Shown: one piece after another, positions 35,410-43,862 of the stretch
Layout of the letters: the number at the start of each line of letters is the position of its first letter
Position numbering within the stretch: position 1 is the stretch's first letter
Source: Caecibacteroides pullorum
Lineage (GTDB): Bacteria; Bacteroidota; Bacteroidia; Bacteroidales; Bacteroidaceae
Assembly (NCBI RefSeq): GCF_019239235.1
Contig: NZ_JAAZTS010000001.1
Span: forward strand, 372,001 to 436,000
DNA: 64,000 nucleotides
Direction: 5' to 3'
Position numbers and translations under genes: made by a program
The notes under the pieces: model-generated
The model's database searches: none
Told to the model about the DNA's origin: nothing
What the model saw: only the letters and a program-made list of their open reading frames with translations

Positions 35410-38400
35410 ATGAAGAAACTTCTCTTACCCCTTTTTGCCTGTTGCTCCCTGTGGGCCCAGGCAGACGACGCGCCCCTGTGGCTGCGTTATCCCGCCTTGT
35501 CGCCCGACGGACGGGAGATAGCTTTCACCTACAAAGGTGACATCTATACTGTGCCTGTCGAAGGCGGACGGGCGGTGCAACTGACGACGAACCCCCGTCA
35601 CGACACGCGTCCCGTGTGGTCGCCCGACGGTCGCTACATCGTCTTTGCCTCCGACCGCGAAGGCAGCTTCGACGTCTATCTGATGGCTCGTGAGGGAGGA
35701 ACGCCCCGACGCCTCACCACCCACTCGGGCAACGAATATCCCGAGACCTTCAAGGACAATGAGACAATACTCTTTACTGCCTCCATCCGTCCCGACGTGA
35801 AGGACAGTCAGTTCCCCTCGTCCCTCTTCCCGCAGATCTATGCGGTGGACACCAAGGGCGGACGCCCCGTGCTCTTCTCGTCGCTGGCCATGCAGGAACT
35901 TTCGCTCAGCCGTGACGGCCGCCGCCTGCTCTATCAGGACCAAAAGGGATATGAGGATCCCTGGCGAAAGCATCACCAGTCGTCCATTACGAAAGACATC
36001 TGGCTGTGCACCCTCGACGGGGAGCGCACCTATCAGAAGATAACCCGCTTTGCCGGCGAAGACCGCGAACCCGTGTGGTCGGCCGACGGCCGTTCCTTCT
36101 ACTACCTGAGCGAGGAGAGCGGCAGTTTCAACGTGTGGAAAGCGGCGGCCGACGGTTCGGAAAAACGCCAGCTGACGCGCCACACTACCCATCCTGTGCG
36201 CTCGCTCAGCGTGGCCGACGACGGCTTGTTGTGCTACACCTACGACGGCGAGCTCTACACCCTGCGCGAGGGTGGAAATCCGCAGAAGGTGGCCGTATCC
36301 ATCGTGTCCGACCGCCTGGAGCGCGACGTGGTGAATCAGCTGCTGCGCGGCGGTGCGACAGACATTGCCGTGTCGCCCGGCGGCAAGGAGGTGGCTTTCA
36401 TTGTGCATGGCGACGTCTACGTCACCTCGATGGAGTATGAAACCACCCGCCGCATCACCGACACGCCCCAACAGGAGCGCGACCTGAGTTTCAGCCCCGA
36501 CGGCCGTTCGCTGGTTTATTCGGCCGAACGCGACGGTGTGTGGGGTGTCTATCTGGCGCGCCTCACCGACAAGGAAGAGAAGCTCTTCACCTACGCCGTC
36601 GGTGTGGAGGAAGAGCCGCTGGTGGTTTCGGGACGCACGTCCTTCCAACCCACCTTCTCGCCCGACGGCAAGGAAGTGGCTTTCCTCGAAGACCGTACCA
36701 CGCTGCGCGTCATCAACCTGAAGTCGCGCAAGGTGCGGACGGTGCTCGACGGCAAGTACAACTATTCTTACTCCGACGGCGACCAGACCTACCAGTGGTC
36801 GCCCGACAGTCGCTGGTTCCTGGCCAAGTATATCAGTGTGGGCGGATGGAACAACACCGACATCGTGCTGGTAAAAGCCGACGGCAGCGGTGAGATGACC
36901 AACCTGACCGAAAGCGGATACTCCGACGGCAACCCCAAGTGGGTGCTGGGAGGCAAGGCCATGATCTGGTCGTCCGACCGTGCCGGCTATCGCAGCCATG
37001 GCAGCTGGGGTTCGGAGGACGACGTGTACATCATGTTCTTTGACGCCGAGGCCTACGACAAGTTCAACCTCTCGAAAGAGGAGCTGGCGCTGGCGGAAGA
37101 GGCCGAGAAAGAGGAGAAGGAAGCGAAGGAAAAGGCTGAGAAAGAGAAAAAGGACAAGAAGAAAGACAAGAAGGAAGCCGACAAGGACGAGGAGAAGGAG
37201 GAAGAGGTGGAACCCCTCGTCTTCGACCTGGAGAACCGCAAGGACCGCGTCAGGAGGCTCACCATCAACTCCTCGCACATGGGCGACGCCGTACTGACGC
37301 CCAAAGGCGACAAGCTGTACTATTGTGCGGCTTTCGAGGGTGGATATGACCTGTGGGAGCGCAATTTCCGCGAGAACTCCACCAAGCTGCTCATCAAGAA
37401 CGTGGGTGGCGGCAGCATGTCCATCGACAAGGACGGCAAGTACATCTACCTGCTCTCCGGCGGAGCCATCAAGAAAATCACCGTGGGCGAGAGCAAGGTG
37501 ACGGGTGTAAGCTTTGCCGCCGACTTCCGCTACCGCCCGGCCGAGGAGCGTGCCTACATCTTCGACCACGCCTGGCGTCAGGTGAAGGACAAGTTCTACG
37601 ACCCCGACCTGCATGGCGTCGACTGGGAAGGCTATCGCAAGGCCTACGAACGTTACCTGCCGCATATCAACAACAACTACGACTTCCAGGAGATGCTGTC
37701 CGAACTGCTGGGCGAGCTGAACGGTTCGCATACAGGTGCACGCTACAGCGCGCCGATGTCGGCGCCGACGGTGGCCGAGCTGGGTGTCTTCTTCGACGAA
37801 CAGTATCAGGGCGACGGCCTCAAGGTGGCCGAAGTGCTGAAGCAGGGGCCATTATCCAAGGCTGGTTGCCGCGTGAAGGCCGGCTGCATCATCGAGCAGA
37901 TAGACGGACAGCCGGTGAAGGCCGGCGAGGATTACTTCCCGTTGCTGGCCGGCAAGGCGGGCAAGCGTGTCATGCTCTCCGTGTACGACCCCTCTACAAA
38001 CAAGCGCTTCGACGAGCAGGTGAAGCCTGTATCGCCGGGGGTCGTATCGGGCCTCCTCTACAAACGTTGGGTGGAGCAGCGGCGTGAGATGGTGGACCGC
38101 CTGTCGGGCGGACGCCTGGGTTATGTGCACGTCAAGGGTATGGACAGCCAGAGCTTCCGCGAGGTCTACTCCGAATTGCTGGGGCGTTGCCGCAACAAGG
38201 AGGCCGTCATCGTGGACGTGCGCCACAACGGTGGCGGATGGCTGCACGAAGACTTGGCTGTGTTGCTCAGCGGCAAGGAATACCAGCGCTTCGAACCGCG
38301 CGGACAGTACATCGGCAGCGACCCTTTCAACCGCTGGCTGAAGCCTTCGTGCGTACTGGTGTGCGAGAACAACTATTCGAATGCTCATGGCTTCCCCGTG

Positions 38401-38670
38401 GTTTACAAGACGTTGGGCTTGGGCAAGCTCATCGGTGCGCCTGTGCCGGGCACGATGACCGCCGTGTGGTGGGAGCGTCAGCTCGATCCGTCGCTCGTCT
38501 TCGGCATTCCGCAGGTGGGCGTGAAGGACGAGAACGGCCAGTACCTGGAGAACCACCAGTTGCAACCCGACATCGAGGTCTACAACTCGCCCGAGTCGCA
38601 ACTGCGTGGCGAGGATACCCAGCTGGAGCGTGCCGTTGAGGAGATGCTGAAGCAGCTGGACAAACAGTAA
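35410..38670 (+). CDS. tricorn-like S41 protease with beta-propeller, secreted
   Basis: 1086 aa. A signal peptide (MKKLLLPLFACCSLWAQA) is followed by PD40/WD40-like propeller repeats (SPDG motifs, about 30-540), a Lys/Glu-rich coiled segment (about 555-605), a second propeller portion, a tricorn C1-like domain, a PDZ (about 800-865), and the S41 catalytic domain. Likely catalytic residues are H774 (GSHTG) and S990 (NNYSNAHG). Tricorn-core proteins cleave peptides; here the signal peptide places it in the periplasm. The gene separates two proteins that are normally adjacent. Confidence 0.92.
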   Translation: MKKLLLPLFACCSLWAQADDAPLWLRYPALSPDGREIAFTYKGDIYTVPVEGGRAVQLTTNPRHDTRPVWSPDGRYIVFASDREGSFDVYLMAREGGTPRRLTTHSGNEYPETFKDNETILFTASIRPDVKDSQFPSSLFPQIYAVDTKGGRPVLFSSLAMQELSLSRDGRRLLYQDQKGYEDPWRKHHQSSITKDIWLCTLDGERTYQKITRFAGEDREPVWSADGRSFYYLSEESGSFNVWKAAADGSEKRQLTRHTTHPVRSLSVADDGLLCYTYDGELYTLREGGNPQKVAVSIVSDRLERDVVNQLLRGGATDIAVSPGGKEVAFIVHGDVYVTSMEYETTRRITDTPQQERDLSFSPDGRSLVYSAERDGVWGVYLARLTDKEEKLFTYAVGVEEEPLVVSGRTSFQPTFSPDGKEVAFLEDRTTLRVINLKSRKVRTVLDGKYNYSYSDGDQTYQWSPDSRWFLAKYISVGGWNNTDIVLVKADGSGEMTNLTESGYSDGNPKWVLGGKAMIWSSDRAGYRSHGSWGSEDDVYIMFFDAEAYDKFNLSKEELALAEEAEKEEKEAKEKAEKEKKDKKKDKKEADKDEEKEEEVEPLVFDLENRKDRVRRLTINSSHMGDAVLTPKGDKLYYCAAFEGGYDLWERNFRENSTKLLIKNVGGGSMSIDKDGKYIYLLSGGAIKKITVGESKVTGVSFAADFRYRPAEERAYIFDHAWRQVKDKFYDPDLHGVDWEGYRKAYERYLPHINNNYDFQEMLSELLGELNGSHTGARYSAPMSAPTVAELGVFFDEQYQGDGLKVAEVLKQGPLSKAGCRVKAGCIIEQIDGQPVKAGEDYFPLLAGKAGKRVMLSVYDPSTNKRFDEQVKPVSPGVVSGLLYKRWVEQRREMVDRLSGGRLGYVHVKGMDSQSFREVYSELLGRCRNKEAVIVDVRHNGGGWLHEDLAVLLSGKEYQRFEPRGQYIGSDPFNRWLKPSCVLVCENNYSNAHGFPVVYKTLGLGKLIGAPVPGTMTAVWWERQLDPSLVFGIPQVGVKDENGQYLENHQLQPDIEVYNSPESQLRGEDTQLERAVEEMLKQLDKQ

Positions 38671-38679
38671 GCGGCGTTC

Positions 38680-39456
38680 ATGCAGATTATTTTTCAGTTT
38701 GACAATACCTTCGACGGCCTGTTGACAGCCGTCTTTGAGGCCTATTCGCGGCGCACCTTCCCCGATGTCCTGTCGGTGGAGGGTGAGCCGCTTCCACTTT
38801 TCCATGACGAGGTGTTCACGGTGGTGACCGATACAGTGAAGGCAGAAAGGGTGTGGAAAGGGGTGCAGAAGAAGCTGTCGGCAGGTGCTTTGCGCTGCCT
38901 GACCCAGTGCTGGCTGGCCGAGGAGGCGGAGACGCCCATGGTGATCTTCCACTACATCCGCAAGGTGGTCGATGCGCCCCGATCCATCGAGACGAACTTT
39001 GCCGACCCCGATGTGTTGGCGTTTGCGCGCATGTGGAAGCGGGTGAGTGGGGAGCGGTGGCACCTCATTCAGTTCATCCGCTTTCAGAAGGCGGCCGATG
39101 GTACTTACTTTGCCGCCGTGGAGCCCGAAAAGAATGCCCTGCCGCTGGTGATCGACCACTTCCGCGACCGCCTGGGCGACCAGCGCTGGGTGGTGTACGA
39201 CGTGGGGCGTGGCTATGGCTTTTACTTCGACGGGCAGGAGGTGAGGCACGTCACCTTTGCCGACGACAGCCCTGTCGTCCGTCTGGTGGACGGACGCCTG
39301 GACGAGGAGCTGATGGACAAGGACGAACGCCTCTTCCAACAGCTGTGGAAGACGTACTTCAAGGCCATCTGCATCAAGGAGCGGTGGAACCCGCGCAAGC
39401 ACCGTCAAGACATGCCTGTGCGCTACTGGAAGTACCTGACGGAGAAGCAGGAGTGA
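38680..39456 (+). CDS. TIGR03915-family putative DNA metabolism protein
   Basis: 258 aa, partner family of the TIGR03916 radical-SAM protein. Typical points are IIFQFDNTFDGLLTAVFEAY at the N-terminus and the DKDERLFQQLWKTYFKAICIKERWNPRKHRQDMP segment near the end (DUF4130). It starts 9 bp after the protease stop and ends 6 bp before the stop of a convergent gene. Suspected role with the radical-SAM protein in DNA repair; not demonstrated. Confidence 0.9.
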   Translation: MQIIFQFDNTFDGLLTAVFEAYSRRTFPDVLSVEGEPLPLFHDEVFTVVTDTVKAERVWKGVQKKLSAGALRCLTQCWLAEEAETPMVIFHYIRKVVDAPRSIETNFADPDVLAFARMWKRVSGERWHLIQFIRFQKAADGTYFAAVEPEKNALPLVIDHFRDRLGDQRWVVYDVGRGYGFYFDGQEVRHVTFADDSPVVRLVDGRLDEELMDKDERLFQQLWKTYFKAICIKERWNPRKHRQDMPVRYWKYLTEKQE

Positions 39457-39462
39457 GGAGCG

Positions 39463-40452
39463 TCAATCGATGACCCAGCGGCGGTTGTGGGGTACAGTCT
39501 TCTTGGGGTCGTAGTGCATGCCCGTGCGGGTAGGAATCTTCAGCACATAGGTTCGTCCGCTCTTGTTCATCAGCGAGGTGTCGCGCAGCCAGGGGTTGAA
39601 GTCCTTGAGCTGGGCGTAGGTGATGCCTTTGCTTTTGGCGAACCGAGCCAGGTTTTCTATGCCCTTGGTGACGGTCACTGTGGTGCAGGCAATGGGCGGA
39701 TAGAGCTGTTCGCGTTTCAGCATGAAGCCGTAGCGTTGCGGATCGGTGAAGACAGCCTTGGCGGCCAGCAGGCGGAACATGTAGCGCGAGGTTTCCTCGA
39801 CCAGCCACAGGTCGGCGGCCTGGTCGACCATCTGGCGCTGGAGCTGCTGGGTGATGCGTCCCTGGCCGGCGTTGTACGCGGCGGCCACGCAGAGCCAGTT
39901 GCCATACTTGGCATACGAGGCCTTGAGGTACTTGCAGGCGGCACGGGTGGCTTTTTCGAGGTTGTAGCGCTCGTCGATGTTCTGGTTTACTTCCAATCCG
40001 TATTCACGCCCCGAGGCTTGCATGAACTGCCACATGCCGGCGGCTCCGGCGGGCGACTTGGCCAGGTGGTTCAGGCTGCTTTCGATGACGGCCAGATACT
40101 TGAAGTCGTCGGGTACGCCACATTCTTTCAGGATGGGTTCGATGACGGGGAAATAGCGGTTGGCGCGCTTCAGCGAGAGCATGGTGGACGAGTGCATGTA
40201 GGTGAAAGCCATCAGTTCGCGATCCATGCGTTCGCGGTGGTCATAGCGGTCCATGCGGATGGTTTGTCCGGCGAAGGTCACCTGGTCGGGGACGGAGGGC
40301 GAGGCGGTGAAGTGGGACACGTCGCTGCGCACGGAGTTCTGCTCGGGGCTGAAGCGGGCATTTCCCAGCAGGAAGGGCAGGGAGATGCCGATGCAAAGGG
40401 TGGCCGTCGAGGCCAGTATCGGTCGGATGAAGTTCTTTTTCATATCGGTCAT
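39463..40452 (-). CDS. lytic transglycosylase (SLT domain, MltD-like)
   Basis: 329 aa. One hydrophobic N-terminal segment (about 9-31) gives export or anchoring. The SLT/GH23 domain has catalytic E124 in AVIESSLN and the downstream AGAAGMWQFM and AAYNAGQGRI motifs. A C-terminal portion after residue 250 resembles a LysM-like/degenerate domain. It cleaves peptidoglycan with 1,6-anhydro-MurNAc formation. An alternative start lies three codons in (M4). Confidence 0.93.
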   Translation of the reverse strand: MTDMKKNFIRPILASTATLCIGISLPFLLGNARFSPEQNSVRSDVSHFTASPSVPDQVTFAGQTIRMDRYDHRERMDRELMAFTYMHSSTMLSLKRANRYFPVIEPILKECGVPDDFKYLAVIESSLNHLAKSPAGAAGMWQFMQASGREYGLEVNQNIDERYNLEKATRAACKYLKASYAKYGNWLCVAAAYNAGQGRITQQLQRQMVDQAADLWLVEETSRYMFRLLAAKAVFTDPQRYGFMLKREQLYPPIACTTVTVTKGIENLARFAKSKGITYAQLKDFNPWLRDTSLMNKSGRTYVLKIPTRTGMHYDPKKTVPHNRRWVID

Positions 40453-40479
40453 TGGGGTTTATGTTTGTTGCTTGTTCAT

Positions 40480-41211
40480 TTATCGGTTTCTGATAGGCAG
40501 GCGCACCCACAGCCAGCGGGGGATGAGGCGCCAGAAGAAGACGAGCACGCAATAGCGTCCGTCGATGACGGCTACACGCTTCCGTCGGTCCACGGCGCGG
40601 ACGATGGCGGCCGCCACGCGCGGTGCCTGCATCAGCATGGGGTAGCGTCCTCCCTTCAGCAGGTCGGTGGCCACGAAGCCGGGGCGGATGTCAGTGAAGC
40701 GGATGGGTAGTTTCTGCATGCGGGCCAGTTGGTCCAGCGCATCGATGTAGGTGTTCTGGAAACGCTTTGTGGCCGAGTAGGCGGGTGCCGCGCCCAGTCC
40801 CTGAGTTCCGGCGATGGAGCTGATGACGGCGATGTGGCCGCCTCCGTTTGACCGGAAGTAGTTGAAGGCGGCGGTGGTCAGGCGGATGAATCCACCAACG
40901 TTCGTGGCGGCCGTCTGCAGCTCGACGTCGGGCCGCAGGTCGGGGTTCTGCGCGCCGATGCCCGAGCTGAGGAAGAACACGTCCATGCCGCCCAGCCGCG
41001 CGATGAGTTCGTCCAGACGTCGGGGAGCGTCGTCGGCGGTCACGTCCAGCGGTTGCACTTCCACTTGTCCGGCGGGGTAACTGGCTTGAAAGCGGAGCAG
41101 GGTTTCTTCGCGTCGTCCGGCGATACCTAGCCTCCAGCCCCTTGCGGCCCAGATGCGCGCCACTTCCAGCCCGATGCCCGATGTGGCGCCTATGATGATG
41201 GCTCGTTTCAT
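40480..41211 (-). CDS. short-chain dehydrogenase/reductase
   Basis: 243 aa, Rossmann start GATSGIGLE (8-16), catalytic S131-S132, Y145 and K149 (YSATK). After residue 205 the chain becomes hydrophobic/basic (VLVFFWRLIPRWLWVRLPIRNR), suggesting peripheral membrane attachment, so a lipid or quinone-like substrate is possible. It starts 6 bp after the YjbQ stop and is co-transcribed with it. Substrate unknown. Confidence 0.9.
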   Translation of the reverse strand: MKRAIIIGATSGIGLEVARIWAARGWRLGIAGRREETLLRFQASYPAGQVEVQPLDVTADDAPRRLDELIARLGGMDVFFLSSGIGAQNPDLRPDVELQTAATNVGGFIRLTTAAFNYFRSNGGGHIAVISSIAGTQGLGAAPAYSATKRFQNTYIDALDQLARMQKLPIRFTDIRPGFVATDLLKGGRYPMLMQAPRVAAAIVRAVDRRKRVAVIDGRYCVLVFFWRLIPRWLWVRLPIRNR

Positions 41212-41217
41212 ACGCTG

Positions 41218-41634
41218 TTATTCTCCTATGATGGTGGCTACTATCTTTCGTCGTTCCCGTCCGTTGCGAAACTCGCAGAGGTAGATGCCCTGCCAGATGC
41301 CCATGTTCAGCCGGTGGCCGGTGATGGGGATGGTCAGGCTTGCTCCCGTCAGCGTGCTCTTGGCATGGGCGGGCATGTCGTCGTCGCCCTCGCATGTATG
41401 CTGGTAGTAAGGTTCCCGTTCCTTGACCAGGCGGTTGAAGATGGCTTCCAGGTCGGTTTGTACGTCAGGGTCGGCGTTCTCGTTCAGGCTCAGTCCGGCG
41501 GAGGTATGCTTGATGAAGAGGTGGAGCAGCCCCATGGCCGGAAGTGGCGGCAGTTGCGCCACAATTTCGTCGGTCACGAGGTGGAAGCCCCTTCCGTGTG
41601 AGGGTAATGAAAATTCTTTCTGTAGAATGCTCAT
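41218..41634 (-). CDS. YjbQ/UPF0047 family protein
   Basis: Start at MSILQKEFSLPSHGRGF (138 aa); a longer frame lies over the promoter box at 41668. The family motif HTSAGLSLNENADPDVQTD (residues about 58-76) and GRERRKIVATIIGE at the end identify YjbQ (secondary thiamine-phosphate synthase family). In vivo role unclear. First gene of a two-gene unit with the SDR. Confidence 0.9.
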   Translation of the reverse strand: MSILQKEFSLPSHGRGFHLVTDEIVAQLPPLPAMGLLHLFIKHTSAGLSLNENADPDVQTDLEAIFNRLVKEREPYYQHTCEGDDDMPAHAKSTLTGASLTIPITGHRLNMGIWQGIYLCEFRNGRERRKIVATIIGE

Positions 41635-41667
41635 GGCTGATAGTGTTCTTTTTGTACGATTTAGTGG

Positions 41668-41675
41668 CAAATATA
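41668..41675 (-). promoter_or_regulatory. promoter -7 box of yjbQ
   Basis: Minus strand reads TATATTTG, 33 bp before the YjbQ ATG, back to back with the MaoC promoter. Confidence 0.5.
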
Positions 41676-41717
41676 GCCAAAACTTGTTTAAACGTTTGCA
41701 TTCGTCCGGTTAAATTC

Positions 41718-41748
41718 TTTGCCGTTTGTTGGGAAAATGCGATATTTG
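41718..41748 (+). promoter_or_regulatory. promoter of the MaoC-like gene
   Basis: TTTG (41718-41721), 19 bp, then GATATTTG (41741-41748); spacing is ideal and only the first base of the -7 box deviates. Confidence 0.6.
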
Positions 41749-41793
41749 TCTGCTCAAAATCGAAAGCTGTTGAACAATATTAAGAGTATATCT

Positions 41794-42258
41794 ATGGAAA
41801 AAGTGATTATTAATTCGTATGAAGAATTCGAGAAGCTGGTAGGTCAGCAGATTGGTGTATCGGACTATGTGCAGATCCCGCAGGAACGTATTAACCTCTT
41901 TGCCGATGCCACGTTGGACCACCAGTGGATACACGTCGACACCGAACGCGCCAAAGCCGAAAGTCCCTTCAAAAGCACCATCGTGCACGGTTACCTGACC
42001 CTTTCTATGCTGCCCTACTTGTGGAACCAGATTATTGAGGTGAACAATCTGAAGATGATGATCAACTACGGCATCGAGAAGATGAAGTTCGGTCAGGCTG
42101 TTTTGTCGGGCCAGAGTATCCGTCTGGTCGCTTCGATGCAGTCGCTGACCAACTTGCGTGGTGTGGCCAAGGCTGAAATCAAGTTTGCCATCGAAATCGA
42201 GGGTGAGAAGAAGAAAGCACTCGAGGGCGTGGCTGTCTTTCTCTACTATTTTAACTGA
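41794..42258 (+). CDS. MaoC-like hotdog-fold dehydratase
   Basis: Start at MEKVIINSYEEFEKL (154 aa); an upstream in-frame start overlaps the promoter. The hydratase-2 motif (FADATLDHQWIHVDTERAKAES ... IVHGYLTLSM, residues about 36-70) supplies the Asp/His pair that hydrates enoyl-thioesters. Probable R-specific enoyl-CoA (or ACP) hydratase in the cytoplasm. It is 8 bp before the small zinc-ribbon-like gene. Substrate not predictable. Confidence 0.9.
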   Translation: MEKVIINSYEEFEKLVGQQIGVSDYVQIPQERINLFADATLDHQWIHVDTERAKAESPFKSTIVHGYLTLSMLPYLWNQIIEVNNLKMMINYGIEKMKFGQAVLSGQSIRLVASMQSLTNLRGVAKAEIKFAIEIEGEKKKALEGVAVFLYYFN

Positions 42259-42266
42259 TATCGGGC

Positions 42267-42473
42267 ATGAAGAAATTGCTTTGTCCGCAATGTAAGGTGG
42301 GTATTTTCTGTGTGAAGGATGCTCAGGGCAATCGTCTGCCGGTCTATGTTTCAGACCAGGGAGAGATTGTGCCGAAGGATGAAACAGCTTCTTTGGCAGG
42401 TTATGATCTGAGTGAAGTCTACTGTCTGGGATGTTCGTGGCACGGTAGCCCAAAGCGTCTGGTGAAGTATTGA
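42267..42473 (+). CDS. small zinc-ribbon-like protein (68 aa)
   Basis: Two cysteine pairs (CPQC at residues 6-9 and CLGC at 53-56) frame a short beta-rich domain, as in zinc ribbons. Good start ATG 8 bp behind the MaoC gene. No family recognised; co-transcription with the hydratase is likely. Confidence 0.8.
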   Translation: MKKLLCPQCKVGIFCVKDAQGNRLPVYVSDQGEIVPKDETASLAGYDLSEVYCLGCSWHGSPKRLVKY

Positions 42474-42494
42474 TACCTTTCTTTTATTTTTATA

Positions 42495-42570
42495 TTTAGG
42501 CACGGATTGCGTAAATGCTTACGGATTTTTAGTTATTTTCCTGTATTTATCTGGGCAATTCGTGCCTAAA
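42495..42570. repeat. TTAGGCACG palindromic element, copy 2
   Basis: TTTAGGCACGGATTGC (42495-42510) pairs with GCAATTCGTGCCTAAA (42555-42570), 15 Watson-Crick pairs plus one G-U. The inner part holds a smaller GTAA-ATGC-TTAC hairpin. It sits between the 3' ends of two convergent genes. Confidence 0.93.
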
Positions 42571-42576
42571 ATGTAT

Positions 42577-42915
42577 CTAATCTTTTTGTTTTCTGGTGTA
42601 TTCATGCCATAGGTGCCGAAAAGCAGCCTGCGGGTGATAGAGCAGCATCCGTGGCCCTGCGTAGCGCATGACTTGGCGCATTCGTTCCTTCATTTCCGGC
42701 TTGTAGCAATGGACAGGGCAAAGGCGGCAGGTAGGCTTGTCTTCACCAAAACGGCAATGGGACAGGCGGGTGTGGGCATACGTCAATAGCTCTTGACAAG
42801 CAGAACACAGTTCTCGGTTTCCTTCTTTGCGGCGGCAATAGAGGCGGATCATCAGTTCCACGGTCTGTTTTTCTTGTCGGATACGTCGTTGCTCTTTTTC
42901 TGAGGTTGTTATCAT
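42577..42915 (-). CDS. YgbA / nitrous oxide-stimulated promoter family protein
   Basis: 112 aa. The conserved core is CRRKEGNRELCSACQELLTYAHTRLSHCRFGEDKPTC followed by CPVHCYKPEM and MRYAGPRMLLYHP, a cysteine-rich pattern diagnostic of the family. In E. coli the homologue YgbA is under NsrR control and is linked to recovery from nitrosative stress. It starts 15 bp after an AraC-type regulator gene and probably shares its transcript. Confidence 0.9.
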   Translation of the reverse strand: MITTSEKEQRRIRQEKQTVELMIRLYCRRKEGNRELCSACQELLTYAHTRLSHCRFGEDKPTCRLCPVHCYKPEMKERMRQVMRYAGPRMLLYHPQAAFRHLWHEYTRKQKD

Positions 42916-42930
42916 TTGTGGTATGAAGGG

Positions 42931-43824
42931 TTAGGCTAGTGTTCTGCGATATTCGCAAGGCGTGTGTCCCACGTGCTTCTTGAACAGGCGATTGAAGTGC
43001 TGGGAATATTGGAAGCCTAGTTCGTAGGCTATTTGGCTTACCGTCTTGTCCGTACCGGCGATCATTTCTTTGGACAGGTCGATGATTTTGTCCTGTATGT
43101 ACTCTTGGGGTGACTTGCCCGTTTCCTTTTTGATTAGGTCGCCGAAGTAGTTGGGCGAGAGGCAGACTTTGTCGGCAAAGTAACGGACGGTGGGTAGGCC
43201 GTGTTCCTGCGCCAGATGGTTCAGAAAGTAGCCGTCCAGCAGGTCTTCGAACTTGTTGAGAACATTCTTGTTGACGGCTGTGCGGGTGTTGAATTGGCGT
43301 TCGTAGAAGCGTAGGCAGTAGTCCAGCAGGAGCTCAATGTTGCGTACGATGAGTCGTTTGCTATGTCGGTCGGCCGGTCGTTCCACCTCCATGCGTATTT
43401 TGTTCAGGCAGTCGGTGAAGATGCCTTTCTCTGTATCTGATAGGTGGAGCGCTTCGCTGGAGCTGTAGGAGAAGAAAGAATAATGCCTGATTTCACGTCC
43501 CAACGCTGTGCCGCGTATAAGGTCGGGATGGAACAGTAGTCCTTGTGCCTGGGGTTGGTCTTCCAGCTGAACTTCGACTACTTGGCCCGGCGCGAAGCTG
43601 GTTACAGTCCCTTCCTGATAGTCGTAGGTCTGGCGGCCATAACGTATGTCGCCACAACGGGTCTGTTTCAGAAAGAGGGCGTAAACACCATAGTTCATGG
43701 TGACATGCATGGGGAAGCGGGTAGCCTCTTTCAGGTCGACAATACTGATCAGCGGGTGCAGGCTCTTCAGGCCGAACATTTGGTTGTATGCTTCTACATT
43801 ATCCAGTTTGATTATTTCTTCCAT
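42931..43824 (-). CDS. AraC-family transcriptional regulator
   Basis: 297 aa. The N-terminal half is a cupin-like sensor domain (residues about 20-160); the C-terminal hundred residues carry two helix-turn-helix motifs, ending DKTVSQIAYELGFQYSQHFNRLFKKHVGHTPCEYRR. It is followed by the YgbA-type gene, so a nitrosative or redox stress input is possible. Effector unknown. Confidence 0.93.
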   Translation of the reverse strand: MEEIIKLDNVEAYNQMFGLKSLHPLISIVDLKEATRFPMHVTMNYGVYALFLKQTRCGDIRYGRQTYDYQEGTVTSFAPGQVVEVQLEDQPQAQGLLFHPDLIRGTALGREIRHYSFFSYSSSEALHLSDTEKGIFTDCLNKIRMEVERPADRHSKRLIVRNIELLLDYCLRFYERQFNTRTAVNKNVLNKFEDLLDGYFLNHLAQEHGLPTVRYFADKVCLSPNYFGDLIKKETGKSPQEYIQDKIIDLSKEMIAGTDKTVSQIAYELGFQYSQHFNRLFKKHVGHTPCEYRRTLA

Positions 43825-43862
43825 GGTTTTGCAAATCGGGAGTTGATATGCAAAAATAAGAA

